Positions 25,413 through 35,280 of a stretch of DNA of 64,000 bases are shown here, in pieces. The notes beneath the pieces were generated by a model. The model made no database searches. It saw nothing but the letters and a program-made list of their open reading frames with translations, and was not told the origin of the DNA. A program made the translations under genes and the position numbers. Each line of letters opens with the position of its first letter. Positions within the stretch are counted from its first letter, which is position 1. The DNA comes from Parachryseolinea silvisoli (GTDB lineage: Bacteria; Bacteroidota; Bacteroidia; Cytophagales; Cyclobacteriaceae). The stretch is from assembly GCF_021190955.1 (NCBI RefSeq), contig NZ_JAIOAO010000002.1, forward strand, positions 496,001-560,000, in the 5' to 3' direction.

Positions 25413-26828
25413 TTATACCGCCCCTGTGTTTCCTGTATTCCCTCCGGCATTGCCGGTATTTCCTTTGTTATCTCCACCGCCGCCGTTGCCACCTCTGCGT
25501 CGCTTGGGACGACGACGGCCACTGTTATCGCCACCGCTGGCATTCGCATTTGCACCACTGGCATTGCCTTCGCCGCGGCTCTTGCCGTGACCGCCTCGAT
25601 TACCACCACCTGAGCGGCCACCACCACCCGGGCGACCACCGCCACTCCCGCGACCATGACCCGAGATGGCTCTCTTTTTCTGGGGCTCGTATTCCGGTCC
25701 TTCGCCCGCTTCAGGCGGCAAAGGCAGTTTTGGAATAACGGTCTCAATAAGCGTTTCGATGCTATAGAATTTCCGCTGGTCGCGCTCGTTGATAAACGTT
25801 ACCGCAGTGCCAGTGGTCTCGGCACGCGCCGTACGACCGATGCGGTGAACATAATCTTCCGGATCGGGCGGCACATCCCAGTTTATCACCAGGCTGATTC
25901 CTTCTACGTCAATACCCCGTGACAGCACGTCGGTACCAATCAGTATGTTTACTTGTTTATTCTTAAACGCGCGGAGGATTTCTTCACGCTCTTGTTGTTC
26001 CAAATCGGAGTGAAAGGCACGGGCCTGCAAGCCACTGCGTTGAAACACTGTGTCGAGCTTCTTAACGGTCTCTTTCGTAGAGGCGAAGATGATAGCGCTT
26101 TTCCACGCCACAGTCTTGAGCACATGCTTAAACACAATGCCTTTCTGCGCATCGTGTACCACGTAGGCCTGCTGTAAAATGCCGGCAGCGGGCTTGGCAA
26201 TAGAGATGCTGATCTCTTTTGGATCTTGCAGGATCTTGCCTGCCAGCGTGCGGATTTTGGGCGGCATCGTGGCGGAGAACAGCAGCGTCTGCCGCTTTTT
26301 GGGCAGGTAATTGATGATCTTTACGATATCGTCGTAGAAACCCATGTCGAGCATGCGGTCCGCTTCGTCCAGCACGAGATGCTCCAGGTGATCGAACTTA
26401 ATCGTGCCAGCCGCCAGCAGGGCAATAAGCCGGCCGGGTGTGGCAATGATGATGTCGGCGCCTTGCTCGAGCGCTTTCCGCTGCTGGTCCCACGTGGCGC
26501 CGTCTCCACCACCGTATACGGGAATGGAGCTTACGCCCAGGAAGTAAGCAAAGCCTTCGATCTGTTGGTCGATCTGTTGTGCCAGCTCGCGCGTGGGCGC
26601 AATGACGAGCGTATTCAGATGCCGGTGCTCGGCGTGCAGTATTTTGTTCAGGATGGGCAGAATGTAGGCAGCGGTCTTTCCTGTGCCGGTTTGTGCACAG
26701 GCTATCACGTCGTGATTCTCCAGGATCATCGGAATGGCCTGTCCCTGAATTGGTGTGGGCTTAGTATAACCCATCGACGACAAGCCGTCCAGCAGCTTCT
26801 CATCGAATTTAAAGTCCTCGAAAGTCAA
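25413..26828 (-). CDS. DEAD-box RNA helicase, RhlE-like, with Gly/Arg/Asn-rich tail
   Basis: 471 residues. Helicase motifs run in order: Q-motif 'GYTKPTPIQ', I 'AQTGTGKT', Ia 'PTRELA', II 'DEAD', III 'SAT', and VI 'HRIGRTAR'. From about residue 385 to the end the protein is a disordered tail of Gly, Arg, Asn and Ser, typical of RNA-chaperone helicases active in ribosome assembly or RNA decay. The start must be TTG (26828): an in-frame TGA lies seven codons upstream and no ATG or GTG lies between. Upstream is divergent from the LPP20-like gene. Confidence 0.93.
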   Translation of the reverse strand: MTFEDFKFDEKLLDGLSSMGYTKPTPIQGQAIPMILENHDVIACAQTGTGKTAAYILPILNKILHAEHRHLNTLVIAPTRELAQQIDQQIEGFAYFLGVSSIPVYGGGDGATWDQQRKALEQGADIIIATPGRLIALLAAGTIKFDHLEHLVLDEADRMLDMGFYDDIVKIINYLPKKRQTLLFSATMPPKIRTLAGKILQDPKEISISIAKPAAGILQQAYVVHDAQKGIVFKHVLKTVAWKSAIIFASTKETVKKLDTVFQRSGLQARAFHSDLEQQEREEILRAFKNKQVNILIGTDVLSRGIDVEGISLVINWDVPPDPEDYVHRIGRTARAETTGTAVTFINERDQRKFYSIETLIETVIPKLPLPPEAGEGPEYEPQKKRAISGHGRGSGGGRPGGGGRSGGGNRGGHGKSRGEGNASGANANASGGDNSGRRRPKRRRGGNGGGGDNKGNTGNAGGNTGNTGAV

Positions 26829-26992
26829 GAAAAAAAATTTTACAGTTCAGTGTGTCAATCAATCTTTACAAAACAAACTATGGCAGGCGCGGGGCTGAAT
26901 GTTTATGCGATTTACTTCAATTTTTCCACCCAGCCAAGAACTTGCCATCTCTGGCACAATTTTTCGTACTTTTAAACGCACAAACCAGCTTT

Positions 26993-27547
26993 ATGCAGAC
27001 GCTTTGTCGATTAACCACCGTGCTGTCCCTGGCCTTGCTCACAGCCTGTGCCTCGAGCCCCTTCGGTACGAAAGTAAAAGAGCCTTTTCAAGGCAATGCT
27101 TACCAATCCAACAATCGCTTCTGGCGGGCCTCCGGCAAGGGCGTCAGTTCGCAGGATAACATTGCCCACGGCAAGGCCGACATCGACGCCAAAGCCGAGC
27201 TCGCAGGCCAGATAAACACCACCATGAAGCAGGTGGCCGACCAGTACCTCGGCCAGACCGAAAACGCCAATGCCGCCGACGTAGCGGATAAATTCCAAAG
27301 CCTGGTGCGGCAGGTTATGAACACCAACATGGCCGACCTGCGCAAGATGGACGAGAAGAAATACTTCAACAGCAAGTCCAACGAATATACCGTCTTTATC
27401 GCCTACGAGATCAAGAAGAACGCCATGCTGCGTTTTATGAAGAAGCAGGCGAAAGTAGACAAGACCATCGACGAGCGGCAGCGCGAGACCATCGAGAAGA
27501 TCGTCGACGAGGAGCTCGAAAAGGCAGACGCCGCCGACCAGGATTAA
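26993..27547 (+). CDS. LPP20-like lipoprotein
   Basis: 184 residues from the ATG at 26993, giving the lipobox 'LALLTAC' with lipidation at about Cys18. The 'FWRASGKGVSSQDNIAHGKADIDAKAELAGQI' segment (about 42-73) resembles the conserved core of LPP20 family lipoproteins, a group of periplasm-facing proteins without a defined activity. The C-terminal 60 residues are charged helix. A longer frame back to 26852 would bury the signal peptide and was rejected. Followed by a strong terminator. Confidence 0.78.
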   Translation: MQTLCRLTTVLSLALLTACASSPFGTKVKEPFQGNAYQSNNRFWRASGKGVSSQDNIAHGKADIDAKAELAGQINTTMKQVADQYLGQTENANAADVADKFQSLVRQVMNTNMADLRKMDEKKYFNSKSNEYTVFIAYEIKKNAMLRFMKKQAKVDKTIDERQRETIEKIVDEELEKADAADQD

Positions 27548-27577
27548 GGTCTAACGATTTTTATTTACAGGTTAAAG

Positions 27578-27618
27578 ACACCCGGCCGGGCTTTTGCGCC
27601 CGCCGGGTTCTTTTTTTT
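27578..27618 (+). terminator. Rho-independent terminator after the lipoprotein gene
   Basis: ACCCGGC and GCCGGGT arms with an inner CGGGC/GCCCG pair, followed by TTC and eight T. Confidence 0.85.
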
Positions 27619-27678
27619 ACCGAAAGCACGGCGCGCCCAATTCCCGCGGGCGGGCTGGTATGTTTGTCGTAATTAGGA

Positions 27679-27686
27679 TACCTTTG
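27679..27686 (+). promoter_or_regulatory. -7 promoter element of the yajC operon
   Basis: TACCTTTG matches TAnnTTTG exactly, 24 nt before ATG 27711. A TTTG lies at 27663-27666, but the 12-bp spacing is shorter than usual. Confidence 0.5.
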
Positions 27687-27710
27687 AACCCTTAAAACTT
27701 ATAAATTCTT

Positions 27711-28022
27711 ATGTATTCAATTCTGGCACAAGCACAGGGATTCCAACCACAGAGCCTCATTGTCTTCGGCGCGATCATCGTCATATTCTATTTCTTCATG
27801 ATCCGTCCGCAGCAAAAGAAGCAAAAGGACCAAAAGAAATTCAATGAGGAAGTCAAGCGCGGCGATTATGTTATCACCATCGGCGGTGCCCACGGCACAG
27901 TAGCCGAGACAGAAGGCGATACCTTTATTCTCGAAGTTGAAAAAGGCGGCCGCATTCGCTTTAACAAATCGGCCATCTCGATGGAAGCAACCAAAGCTTA
28001 CACAACCAAGAAGGCATCCTAA
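27711..28022 (+). CDS. yajC: Preprotein translocase accessory subunit YajC
   Basis: 103 residues with one membrane helix ('SLIVFGAIIVIFYFFMI', about 15-31), followed by the family hallmark 'RPQQKKQKDQKKFNEEVKRGDYVITIGGAHGTV'. YajC binds the SecDF complex next to SecYEG in the inner membrane. It heads yajC-cdaR-coaE, an order conserved in Bacteroidetes. Confidence 0.95.
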   Translation: MYSILAQAQGFQPQSLIVFGAIIVIFYFFMIRPQQKKQKDQKKFNEEVKRGDYVITIGGAHGTVAETEGDTFILEVEKGGRIRFNKSAISMEATKAYTTKKAS

Positions 28023-28091
28023 CCCGTTGACCTCACCACCCGGTCGATACCCGCGCCGGGCACGGGTGTTGCAGGGATACCGCGCAAAAGA

Positions 28092-29036
28092 ATGAGTGTC
28101 ATCAATTCCATATTCAATCTTTTACGGTTTAACCGGAGAAACTGGAAGCCCGTGGTGTTATGCGTCTTCGCCGCCACGATCTTCTGGTTTTTTAATGCGC
28201 TCAACAAAAAGTATACTACCAACATCAGCTTTCCGCTGTCGTTCGACTATGTGGAAGAGGACTACGTAGCGATACACCCGCTCCCCAGGAGCGTCCGTAT
28301 CAATGTTACCGGTCCGGGCTGGGATCTCTTTCGCCGCAGCCTCGGACTGAAAGTGCCACCACTGGTGATTCCCCTGGAACGCCCGTCGGAGATCAGAAAA
28401 ATTGTAGGCAGCACACTGCCGCCGTTGTTTGCTAACCAGCTCGAACGCTTCGAGATCAACTTCGTATTATCCGATACACTGCGCATTGCGTTGGAGCCGA
28501 AGGGCACACGTTGGATAAGCCTCGCCCTCGACTCGCCAAACATTCTGTTTCGAAAGGGATATGCCATAACTAGCAATGCGACAATCTCGCCAGACTCCAT
28601 CTTCATTGAAGGTCCCTGGAAACTGGTCATGGCGCTGTCGGAGCCGGTATACCTGAAACTACCCCAACGCAACATCGACGAAAACTTTTCGGAAGATGTA
28701 GAAGTGAAGTTTGTAAACGAAGACCTCATTCGCCGCGACCCACCGACCGTGGCAGTACAGTTTAACGTTGACCCGCTCACCGTCATCAAAGATTCTATTA
28801 CACTAAAGATCATCAACCTGCCGAAAGGCGCCCGGCCGTCGCTGGGTGTGCGCCAGCTGCCATGCACACTGGCCATTCCCCAACGTTTTTTAAAAAGCTA
28901 TAACCACGACTCGGTCAATGCCGTAGTAGATTTGAAGAGCTTCTCGAAAGGTGTTAAGCGGGTGTTACCGGTTATACAGGGGCTGCCGCCGTACAGTCGG
29001 GTGCTGTCGGTAGATTCCATCGTCGTTAAATTCTAA
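28092..29036 (+). CDS. CdaR/YbbR-domain membrane-anchored protein
   Basis: 314 residues with a single N-terminal membrane helix ('PVVLCVFAATIFWFFNAL', about 19-36). Two or three YbbR-like beta units follow, each with a 'VRINVTGPGWDLF'-type segment. In Firmicutes, CdaR regulates the diadenylate cyclase CdaA from outside the membrane. In Bacteroidetes the gene is typically found between yajC and coaE, as here, and no cyclase gene is adjacent. Orthology to a c-di-AMP regulator is therefore inferred from domain only. Confidence 0.8.
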   Translation: MSVINSIFNLLRFNRRNWKPVVLCVFAATIFWFFNALNKKYTTNISFPLSFDYVEEDYVAIHPLPRSVRINVTGPGWDLFRRSLGLKVPPLVIPLERPSEIRKIVGSTLPPLFANQLERFEINFVLSDTLRIALEPKGTRWISLALDSPNILFRKGYAITSNATISPDSIFIEGPWKLVMALSEPVYLKLPQRNIDENFSEDVEVKFVNEDLIRRDPPTVAVQFNVDPLTVIKDSITLKIINLPKGARPSLGVRQLPCTLAIPQRFLKSYNHDSVNAVVDLKSFSKGVKRVLPVIQGLPPYSRVLSVDSIVVKF

Positions 29037-29040
29037 TATT

Positions 29041-29643
29041 GTGCATAAACCTCTGCAGATCGGCATTACCGGCGGCATTGGCTCGGGGAAATCCCTGGTC
29101 ACCAAAATCTTCGCATGTCTGGGAATTCCTGTGTATGATGCCGACAGCCATGCGAAAGAACTAATGACCACCGATGGAATTCTCATATCGCAGATAAAGA
29201 AAGAATTCGGTGATTTGTCGTACTTAAACGATGGTACGCTGAACCGCAAGTACCTGAGCGAAGTGGTCTTTAACCAGCAAGAGAAGCTGGATATACTCAA
29301 CGGCCTTGTACACCCGCGCGTGCGGCATGACTTTGTTCAGTGGACTGATCGGTATAGGGACAAGCCCTATGTCATTCGTGAAGCCGCGCTGTTATTTGAG
29401 ACCGGTGTGTACCGGCTGCTGGACCGGACAGTCGTGGTGTATGCACCGGAAGATGTACGCATCCGCCGGGTGATGAAACGCGACAACAGACCCGAAGCAC
29501 AAGTGCGGGCCATCATCCAGAAGCAGCTGTCAGAAGAAGAAAAAAAGGCCCTTGCCGACGATATTATTTACAACGATGACTCGATCCTTGTCATTCCTCA
29601 GGTGCTCGCATTACACCATCGCCTTTTACAGGGGAATGCCTGA
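29041..29643 (+). CDS. coaE: Dephospho-CoA kinase
   Basis: 200 residues; phosphorylates the 3'-hydroxyl of dephospho-CoA in the last step of CoA synthesis. The P-loop is 'GITGGIGSGKS' (about 8-18), the 'DADSHAKELM' acceptor-site motif follows near 36, and the lid is 'KRDNRPEAQ' near 145. The start codon is GTG 29041, 4 nt after the cdaR stop; no ATG precedes the P-loop. Third gene of the yajC operon. Confidence 0.94.
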   Translation: MHKPLQIGITGGIGSGKSLVTKIFACLGIPVYDADSHAKELMTTDGILISQIKKEFGDLSYLNDGTLNRKYLSEVVFNQQEKLDILNGLVHPRVRHDFVQWTDRYRDKPYVIREAALLFETGVYRLLDRTVVVYAPEDVRIRRVMKRDNRPEAQVRAIIQKQLSEEEKKALADDIIYNDDSILVIPQVLALHHRLLQGNA

Positions 29644-29709
29644 CCGCACACACTTCAATCCCGTAGGATTAGTGTGACGACCGCCAACAGTAGTACAGAC
29701 ACCAACAGC

Positions 29710-30765
29710 ATGAAACGTAATATAGCAATCGTACTGATCGCCGGAGCCCTTATCGCCGGTGCCTGCCATTCGAAAAAGAAAGACGCCCCCGGCGCTGGCG
29801 GCCGCAGCCGCAACAGCGGCCCGGTAATGGCCGACGGATTTCTCGTAGGCGTAAGCTCGGTGAGCGAAAAGATCGAAGTACCGGGCTCGCTGCTGCCCTT
29901 TGAAGAAACACAGATTCGCGCCGAAGTGAACGGACGCATTGTCAAGCTCAACATTCAGGAAGGAAGTGTGGTAAGCAAAGGATCGCTGCTGGTAAAGCTC
30001 TTTGACGAAGACCTGCAAGCCCAGCTGCGCAAGCTCGAAGTACAACTCAAGATCAAAGAAAAAACCGAAGAGCGTAACCGCGAGCTGGTAGCGATCAACG
30101 GCATCAGCCAACAAGACTACGACCTTGCCGCGCTCGATGTGGAGAATCTCAAGGCCGACATCGAGTCCACGCGCATTGCCATTGCCAAGACGGAGATCCG
30201 CGCACCGTATACTGGCAGCATCGGTCTGCGCAACGTTAGTCTGGGTGCGTTTCTTGCACCAACGGATATCATTACCACGCTGCGCCAGGTAGATCAGCTC
30301 AAGCTGGAATTTTCCGTGCCGGAGAAATATGCAAAAGACATTACAAAAGGGTATACCGTACGATTTACAGTGGATGGTGGCAACCAAACACATAAAGCTA
30401 CGGTGCTTGCAACGGAGAGCAGCGTAGACCAAAACACGCGCACCCTGAAAGTACGCGCCGTCGTAAACGCTCGCCACCCGGAGCTGGTGCCGGGTGTATT
30501 TGCGCGGGTGAACTTACAACTGGGTAAAGACAACCAGGCCATGATGGTGCCATCGCAAGCGATCATACCGACAGCGCGCGACAAGCAGGTTATTGTATTG
30601 AGAAAAGACAGCGTGCAGTATACCGTGGTGGAAACCGGTCTGCGCGACTCTGCCTACGTGCAGATCCTGAGTGGACTAAAGGTCGGTGATACTGTTATCA
30701 CATCAGGACTGATGGCCATACGGCCCAACTCGAAAGTGAAGATTGGAAAGGTTAAGACGTTCTAA
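29710..30765 (+). CDS. RND efflux periplasmic adaptor (membrane fusion protein), lipoprotein
   Basis: 351 residues of the AcrA/MexE-like HlyD family. The ATG at 29710 gives a lipoprotein signal ('VLIAGALIAGAC'). Order of parts: beta-barrel and lipoyl start ('VPGSLLPFEETQIRAEVNGRIV'), helical hairpin (about 100-150), second lipoyl half ('IRAPYTGSIGLRNVSLGAFL'), then barrel and membrane-proximal domains. It bridges the inner-membrane pump and outer-membrane channel encoded next. A TTG-like upstream start at 29674 would precede the signal and was rejected. Confidence 0.93.
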   Translation: MKRNIAIVLIAGALIAGACHSKKKDAPGAGGRSRNSGPVMADGFLVGVSSVSEKIEVPGSLLPFEETQIRAEVNGRIVKLNIQEGSVVSKGSLLVKLFDEDLQAQLRKLEVQLKIKEKTEERNRELVAINGISQQDYDLAALDVENLKADIESTRIAIAKTEIRAPYTGSIGLRNVSLGAFLAPTDIITTLRQVDQLKLEFSVPEKYAKDITKGYTVRFTVDGGNQTHKATVLATESSVDQNTRTLKVRAVVNARHPELVPGVFARVNLQLGKDNQAMMVPSQAIIPTARDKQVIVLRKDSVQYTVVETGLRDSAYVQILSGLKVGDTVITSGLMAIRPNSKVKIGKVKTF

Positions 30766-30779
30766 CACGGCTACACGCA

Positions 30780-33700
30780 ATGAACATTTCTGAAATAAGC
30801 CTTCGCCGGCCAGTATTGGCATTTGTGATGAACATCATCCTGGTACTGTTTGGCGTAATCGGCTTTAACTTCCTGGGCGTACGCGATTATCCCGCCATCG
30901 ACCCCCCCAACGTAAACGTCAGCACCAGCTACTCCGGTGCGAACGCCGATATCATCGAGTCGCAGATCACCGAGCCGTTGGAGAAATCCATCAACGGCAT
31001 TGCCGGTATCAAAAACATGACCTCCATCTCCAGCATGGGTCGAAGCAACATCAACGTTGAATTCGAGCTGGGCGTAGACATGGAAGCCGCCGCCAACGAT
31101 GTGCGCGACAAGGTATCACAAGCTAGTCGCTCCCTTCCGGAAGATCTTCCCAGCCCGCCGATCGTTTCAAAGGCCGATGCCAACTCAGATGCCATCATTA
31201 CCATGACGGTGCAAAGCAACACTAAAAACCCGCTGGAGTTGACCGAATATTGTAACAACGTACTGGTAGAACGCCTGCAGACCATACCCGGTGTTAGCAG
31301 CATACAGATATGGGGGGAGAAAAAATATGCCATGCGCATCTGGCTCGACCCCGGCAAGCTCAGTGCCTATAGCCTTACCCCGCTCGACATACAAACAGCC
31401 CTGAATAAAGAAAACGTAGAGCTGCCCTCGGGCAAGATCGCGGGCGATGCTACCGAGCTTACCGTGCGCACGTTTGGCCGGCTATATACGGAAGAAGACT
31501 TTGCCAATGTCATCGTACGCTCCACACCACAAGGGGATATACGCCTGAAAGATGTAGGCCAGGCGGTACTTGGACCGGAGAACGAAGAGTCGATCCTGCG
31601 TGAAAGTAATATCCCCATGGTAGGCCTGGCATTGGTGCCGCTGCCAGGCTCCAACTACGTGGAGATCGCCGAGGAGTTTTATAAACGCCTGGAACAAATC
31701 AAGAAGGAAGTACCCGCCGACATCACCCTCTCCATCGCGATGGACCAGACGATCTTCATTACGCGCTCGATCTCGGAAGTACAGGAAACGCTGCTCATCT
31801 CTTTCTTGCTGGTCGTCTTGATCATCTACTTATTCTTCCGCGACTTTGTCATCGCCATTCGCCCGCTGATCGATATACCGGTGTCCCTCGTGGCCACCTT
31901 CTTCATTATGTATTTGTGCGGGTTCTCCGTGAACGTACTGACCATGCTCGGCATCGTACTGGCTACAGGCCTGGTGGTGGACGACGGCATTGTAGTGACA
32001 GAGAACATCTATAAAAAGCTGGAGCAGGGTATGAACAAATACCAGGCGGCAGCGGAAGGCTCCAAAGAAATCTTCTTCGCCGTCATTGCCACATCGATCA
32101 CCCTGGCAGTTGTATTCCTGCCGGTTGTCTTTATGCAAGGATTTGTCGGCCGGCTATTTCGCGAGTTCGGTATTGTCGTAGCCGGTGCGGTGTTGATCTC
32201 CTGCTTTGTATCGCTCACCCTTACGCCTGTATTGAGCGTGAAGCTGACGCGCACGCACCACGAGCACTCGTGGTTCTACCGGGTAACCGAACCTTTCTTC
32301 CGCGGTATGGAAGATGGCTATCGCCGCCTCCTCGGAGGCTTTATGCGCGTACGCTGGGTGTCGTTCATTGTCATTCTGGCCTGCGTGGGCGGCTTTTTCC
32401 TGATCTCCTCGATCATACAATCAGAGCTCGCCCCGATGGAAGACCGCAACCAATTCCGCTTGACGCTGCAGGCAGTAGAAGGTACATCGTATGACTTCAT
32501 GGACAACTACGTGCAGCAAATGGTAACGTATGTACAAGACTCCGTGCCCGAATATGAAACAGCCCTGTCTGTTACAGCCCCGGGCTTCTCCGGCGCCGGT
32601 TCGGTAAACAGCGGCTTTGTGCGTGTTACCTTAACGGATCCGAGCGAGCGCACCCGATCACAGCAAGAGATCGTGGACGCAGTAAGCAAGAACCTGAATA
32701 AATTTCCCAGCGGTCGGGCCTTTGCCATACAAGAGCAAACCATCGCTGTAAACCGTCGGGGTGGTCTGCCGGTACAGTTCGTTATTCAGAATAACAATTT
32801 CGACAAACTGCGCGAAGTGTTGCCGAAGTTCCTGGAAGCCGCGTCTGCAAACCCGGTACTCCAGGGTATAGATTCAGACCTCAAGTTCAACAAACCCGAG
32901 CTGCGCGTAGCCATCAACCGCCTCAAGGCCACACAGATGGGCATTAGCGTACAAGACATTGCGCAAACGCTGCAACTGGCCTATAGCAACCTGCGCTTTG
33001 GTTACTTTACCAAGGAAGGTAAACAATACCAGGTCATGGGGCAGGTAATGCGCATTGATCGCGACGATCCGGACGATCTGAAGAACCTGTACGTACGCAC
33101 CGGCTCGGGTATGCTAATTTCGTTGGACAACGTCGTGAGCGTAGTGGAGTCTACTACACCGCCAGCACTATACCACTTCAACCGCTATAAATCCGCCACG
33201 ATCTCCGCCGGCCTTGCGCCAGGCAAAACCGTGGGCGACGGCATCCGCGAGATGCAGAAGATCTCCGACGAGTTACTCGACGAAACCTTTACCACCTCCC
33301 TCTCTGGCTCTTCGCGCGACTATGCCGAAAGCTCGGGTAATACATCCTTTGCGTTGATCCTTGCCTTGTTGCTGATCTACCTCATTCTGGCAGCACAGTT
33401 TGAAAGTTTTATTGATCCCCTGATCATTATGATCACCGTGCCGCTGGCGTTCTGCGGCGCGTTCCTGTCGCTGTATCTCTCTGATCAAACCAACAACATC
33501 TTCTCGCAGATCGGTATGATCATGCTGATTGGTCTGGTGACAAAGAACGGCATCCTCATTGTGGAGTTTGCCAACCAGAAACGCGAGGAAGGCATGAGCA
33601 AGATCGAAGCCGTACTGGAGGCATCGCGCATGCGTCTGCGCCCCATCCTCATGACAAGCCTTGCCATGGCGCTGGGCTCGCTGCCGCTGGCCCTGTCGCT

Positions 33701-33890
33701 GGGCGCTGCCTCCACGAGCCGCAAGCCCCTGGGCATTGTTATTGTCGGCGGTATCATGTTTTCGCTCATTCTCACACTGTTTGTTATTCCTGCTGTATAC
33801 TCGTATCTCTCACGTGCCAGAAAGCATGTAGAGTTCGGCAGCAACACACCCGCAACACCTTCGCATAAGGAACTGGTATATGAAAATTAA
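30780..33890 (+). CDS. RND family multidrug efflux pump (HAE1/AcrB type)
   Basis: A 1036-residue proton-driven exporter with 12 expected membrane helices and two large periplasmic loops. The proton-relay acids are the pair of Asp in 'TGLVVDDGIVVTENI' (about 400), and the partner Lys is in 'LVTKNGILIVEFAN' (about 920). The start 'MNISEISLRRPVLAFVMNIILVL' is typical of this subfamily. It sits 14 nt after the adaptor gene and overlaps the channel gene by 11 nt, so all three are co-translated. Substrates cannot be predicted, and no dedicated regulator gene is adjacent. Confidence 0.96.
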   Translation: MNISEISLRRPVLAFVMNIILVLFGVIGFNFLGVRDYPAIDPPNVNVSTSYSGANADIIESQITEPLEKSINGIAGIKNMTSISSMGRSNINVEFELGVDMEAAANDVRDKVSQASRSLPEDLPSPPIVSKADANSDAIITMTVQSNTKNPLELTEYCNNVLVERLQTIPGVSSIQIWGEKKYAMRIWLDPGKLSAYSLTPLDIQTALNKENVELPSGKIAGDATELTVRTFGRLYTEEDFANVIVRSTPQGDIRLKDVGQAVLGPENEESILRESNIPMVGLALVPLPGSNYVEIAEEFYKRLEQIKKEVPADITLSIAMDQTIFITRSISEVQETLLISFLLVVLIIYLFFRDFVIAIRPLIDIPVSLVATFFIMYLCGFSVNVLTMLGIVLATGLVVDDGIVVTENIYKKLEQGMNKYQAAAEGSKEIFFAVIATSITLAVVFLPVVFMQGFVGRLFREFGIVVAGAVLISCFVSLTLTPVLSVKLTRTHHEHSWFYRVTEPFFRGMEDGYRRLLGGFMRVRWVSFIVILACVGGFFLISSIIQSELAPMEDRNQFRLTLQAVEGTSYDFMDNYVQQMVTYVQDSVPEYETALSVTAPGFSGAGSVNSGFVRVTLTDPSERTRSQQEIVDAVSKNLNKFPSGRAFAIQEQTIAVNRRGGLPVQFVIQNNNFDKLREVLPKFLEAASANPVLQGIDSDLKFNKPELRVAINRLKATQMGISVQDIAQTLQLAYSNLRFGYFTKEGKQYQVMGQVMRIDRDDPDDLKNLYVRTGSGMLISLDNVVSVVESTTPPALYHFNRYKSATISAGLAPGKTVGDGIREMQKISDELLDETFTTSLSGSSRDYAESSGNTSFALILALLLIYLILAAQFESFIDPLIIMITVPLAFCGAFLSLYLSDQTNNIFSQIGMIMLIGLVTKNGILIVEFANQKREEGMSKIEAVLEASRMRLRPILMTSLAMALGSLPLALSLGAASTSRKPLGIVIVGGIMFSLILTLFVIPAVYSYLSRARKHVEFGSNTPATPSHKELVYEN

Positions 33891-35217
33891 ACTTCCGGCC
33901 TCGCTCGTAACATGCTTCTTTCTTACAGGCTGTTTGTACGCACAACAGGCCACGCCACAGGCTGAGCAGGTAACGCTCGACCAGGTCATTGGCATGGCGC
34001 TCGAGCGTAACTTCGACGTTATCCTGGCCCGCAATACCGCGGAAGCATACGCCACCGACCGCCGGTATGCAACGGGTGCTTTTATGCCTCAGGTGAACGC
34101 ACAAGGCGCCGTAATCTGGAATAACAACGAGCAAAGCCTCCGCTTTGAAGACGCCACCCGCAACAACAGCGGTAAAGCCGAATCAAAAAATACATCAGCG
34201 TCCGTCGCACTCAACTGGACACTGTTTGACGGTACCAAAATGTTCGCTACGCTAGACCGTATCAAAACGATCGATGCCATGGGCCAGTTGGCCGTCAAAG
34301 ACCAGATGGTAAACACGATCGCCAACGTTATCGTCAGCTATTACGACGTCGTACGACAAAAGCAACAACTCAAAGCCATCCTGGAGCAAATGGCTGTAAG
34401 CGAAGAGCGCGTAAAGCTGGCGGACCGCAAGCTGCAGGTCGGCACCGGCGGCAAACCCGAGCTGCTACAAGCGCGTGTCGACTACAACGCGCAACGCACA
34501 CAGGCACTGCAACAGGAGGCGGCCATCACCAGCCTGAAGGAACAACTTAATACAATGGTCGGCCAGCAGCTGCCGTCGGCATACGAGGTAGCAGATACTA
34601 TTGTCGTAAACCTCGAGTTGAAACTGGAAGACATTCAGACTAGTATTGAAACCACCAACTTCGCGTTACAGACATTGAACCTCAACACAGAAGCGGCACG
34701 CCTGTCATTGCACGAACGTCGTGCCGAGATGTCGCCCGTGCTGGCATTCAATGCCGCCTATAACTGGTCAGAGACCAACAACACACTTCTCATCAATCCA
34801 TTCTCAGCACTCTTCAGCCGAAGCAACGGCTATAACTATGGCTTTACGCTGACCTTGCCGATCCTTAACAACTTCGTTACCCGCCGCAATATCCAGCAGG
34901 CCAACATCTTCCTGGACCGCCAGCGTGTGTTATACAGTCAAGCCAAGGTGGTTATCGATTTCTCTGTCCGCAATGCCTACGTGAACTACGACAACGCTCG
35001 CAGAGTCCTGCTGGTAGAAGAGGAGAACATACTCTTTGCAAAAGAAAACGTTTACATCGCACTCGAAGGCTTCAAGCGGGGCATCATCACCTACATCGAG
35101 CTCCGCACAGCCCAGCAAAGCCTGGCCGACGCCTACAACCGCCTGATCAACGCACGCTACCTTTCCAAAGCCGCCGAGACTGAGCTACTACGCCTCAAAG
35201 GCGCACTGCTCCGGTAA
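33880..35217 (+). CDS. TolC-like outer membrane efflux channel
   Basis: 445 residues with two outer-membrane efflux protein repeats: long helical stretches of heptads (about 130-220 and 340-440) and beta segments such as 'MSPVLAFNAAYNWSETNN'. The N-terminus 'LVTCFFLTGCLYAQ' contains both an LTGC lipobox-like site and a signal-peptidase I site, so lipidation as in OprM is possible but unsettled. Completes the tripartite pump; followed by a terminator at 35247. Confidence 0.92.
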   Translation: MKIKLPASLVTCFFLTGCLYAQQATPQAEQVTLDQVIGMALERNFDVILARNTAEAYATDRRYATGAFMPQVNAQGAVIWNNNEQSLRFEDATRNNSGKAESKNTSASVALNWTLFDGTKMFATLDRIKTIDAMGQLAVKDQMVNTIANVIVSYYDVVRQKQQLKAILEQMAVSEERVKLADRKLQVGTGGKPELLQARVDYNAQRTQALQQEAAITSLKEQLNTMVGQQLPSAYEVADTIVVNLELKLEDIQTSIETTNFALQTLNLNTEAARLSLHERRAEMSPVLAFNAAYNWSETNNTLLINPFSALFSRSNGYNYGFTLTLPILNNFVTRRNIQQANIFLDRQRVLYSQAKVVIDFSVRNAYVNYDNARRVLLVEEENILFAKENVYIALEGFKRGIITYIELRTAQQSLADAYNRLINARYLSKAAETELLRLKGALLR

Positions 35218-35246
35218 GAACTTAAAACAACCCAATTAAATCGACG

Positions 35247-35280
35247 GGCTCGTTCCTTTGGAACGGGCCGGTTTTGTTTT
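35247..35280 (+). terminator. Rho-independent terminator after the efflux operon
   Basis: GGCTCGTTCC (35247-35256) and GGAACGGGCC (35260-35269) pair with one G-U, 3-nt loop, followed by GGTTTTGTTTT. Confidence 0.8.

Noticed and set aside
26226-26975. 249-residue plus-strand frame opposite the DEAD-box helicase
   Set aside because: The helicase motifs on the minus strand are unambiguous; this frame has no recognisable domain.
29626-30477. 283-residue minus-strand frame opposite the RND adaptor
   Set aside because: The adaptor's lipoyl and barrel motifs are on the plus strand within an operon.
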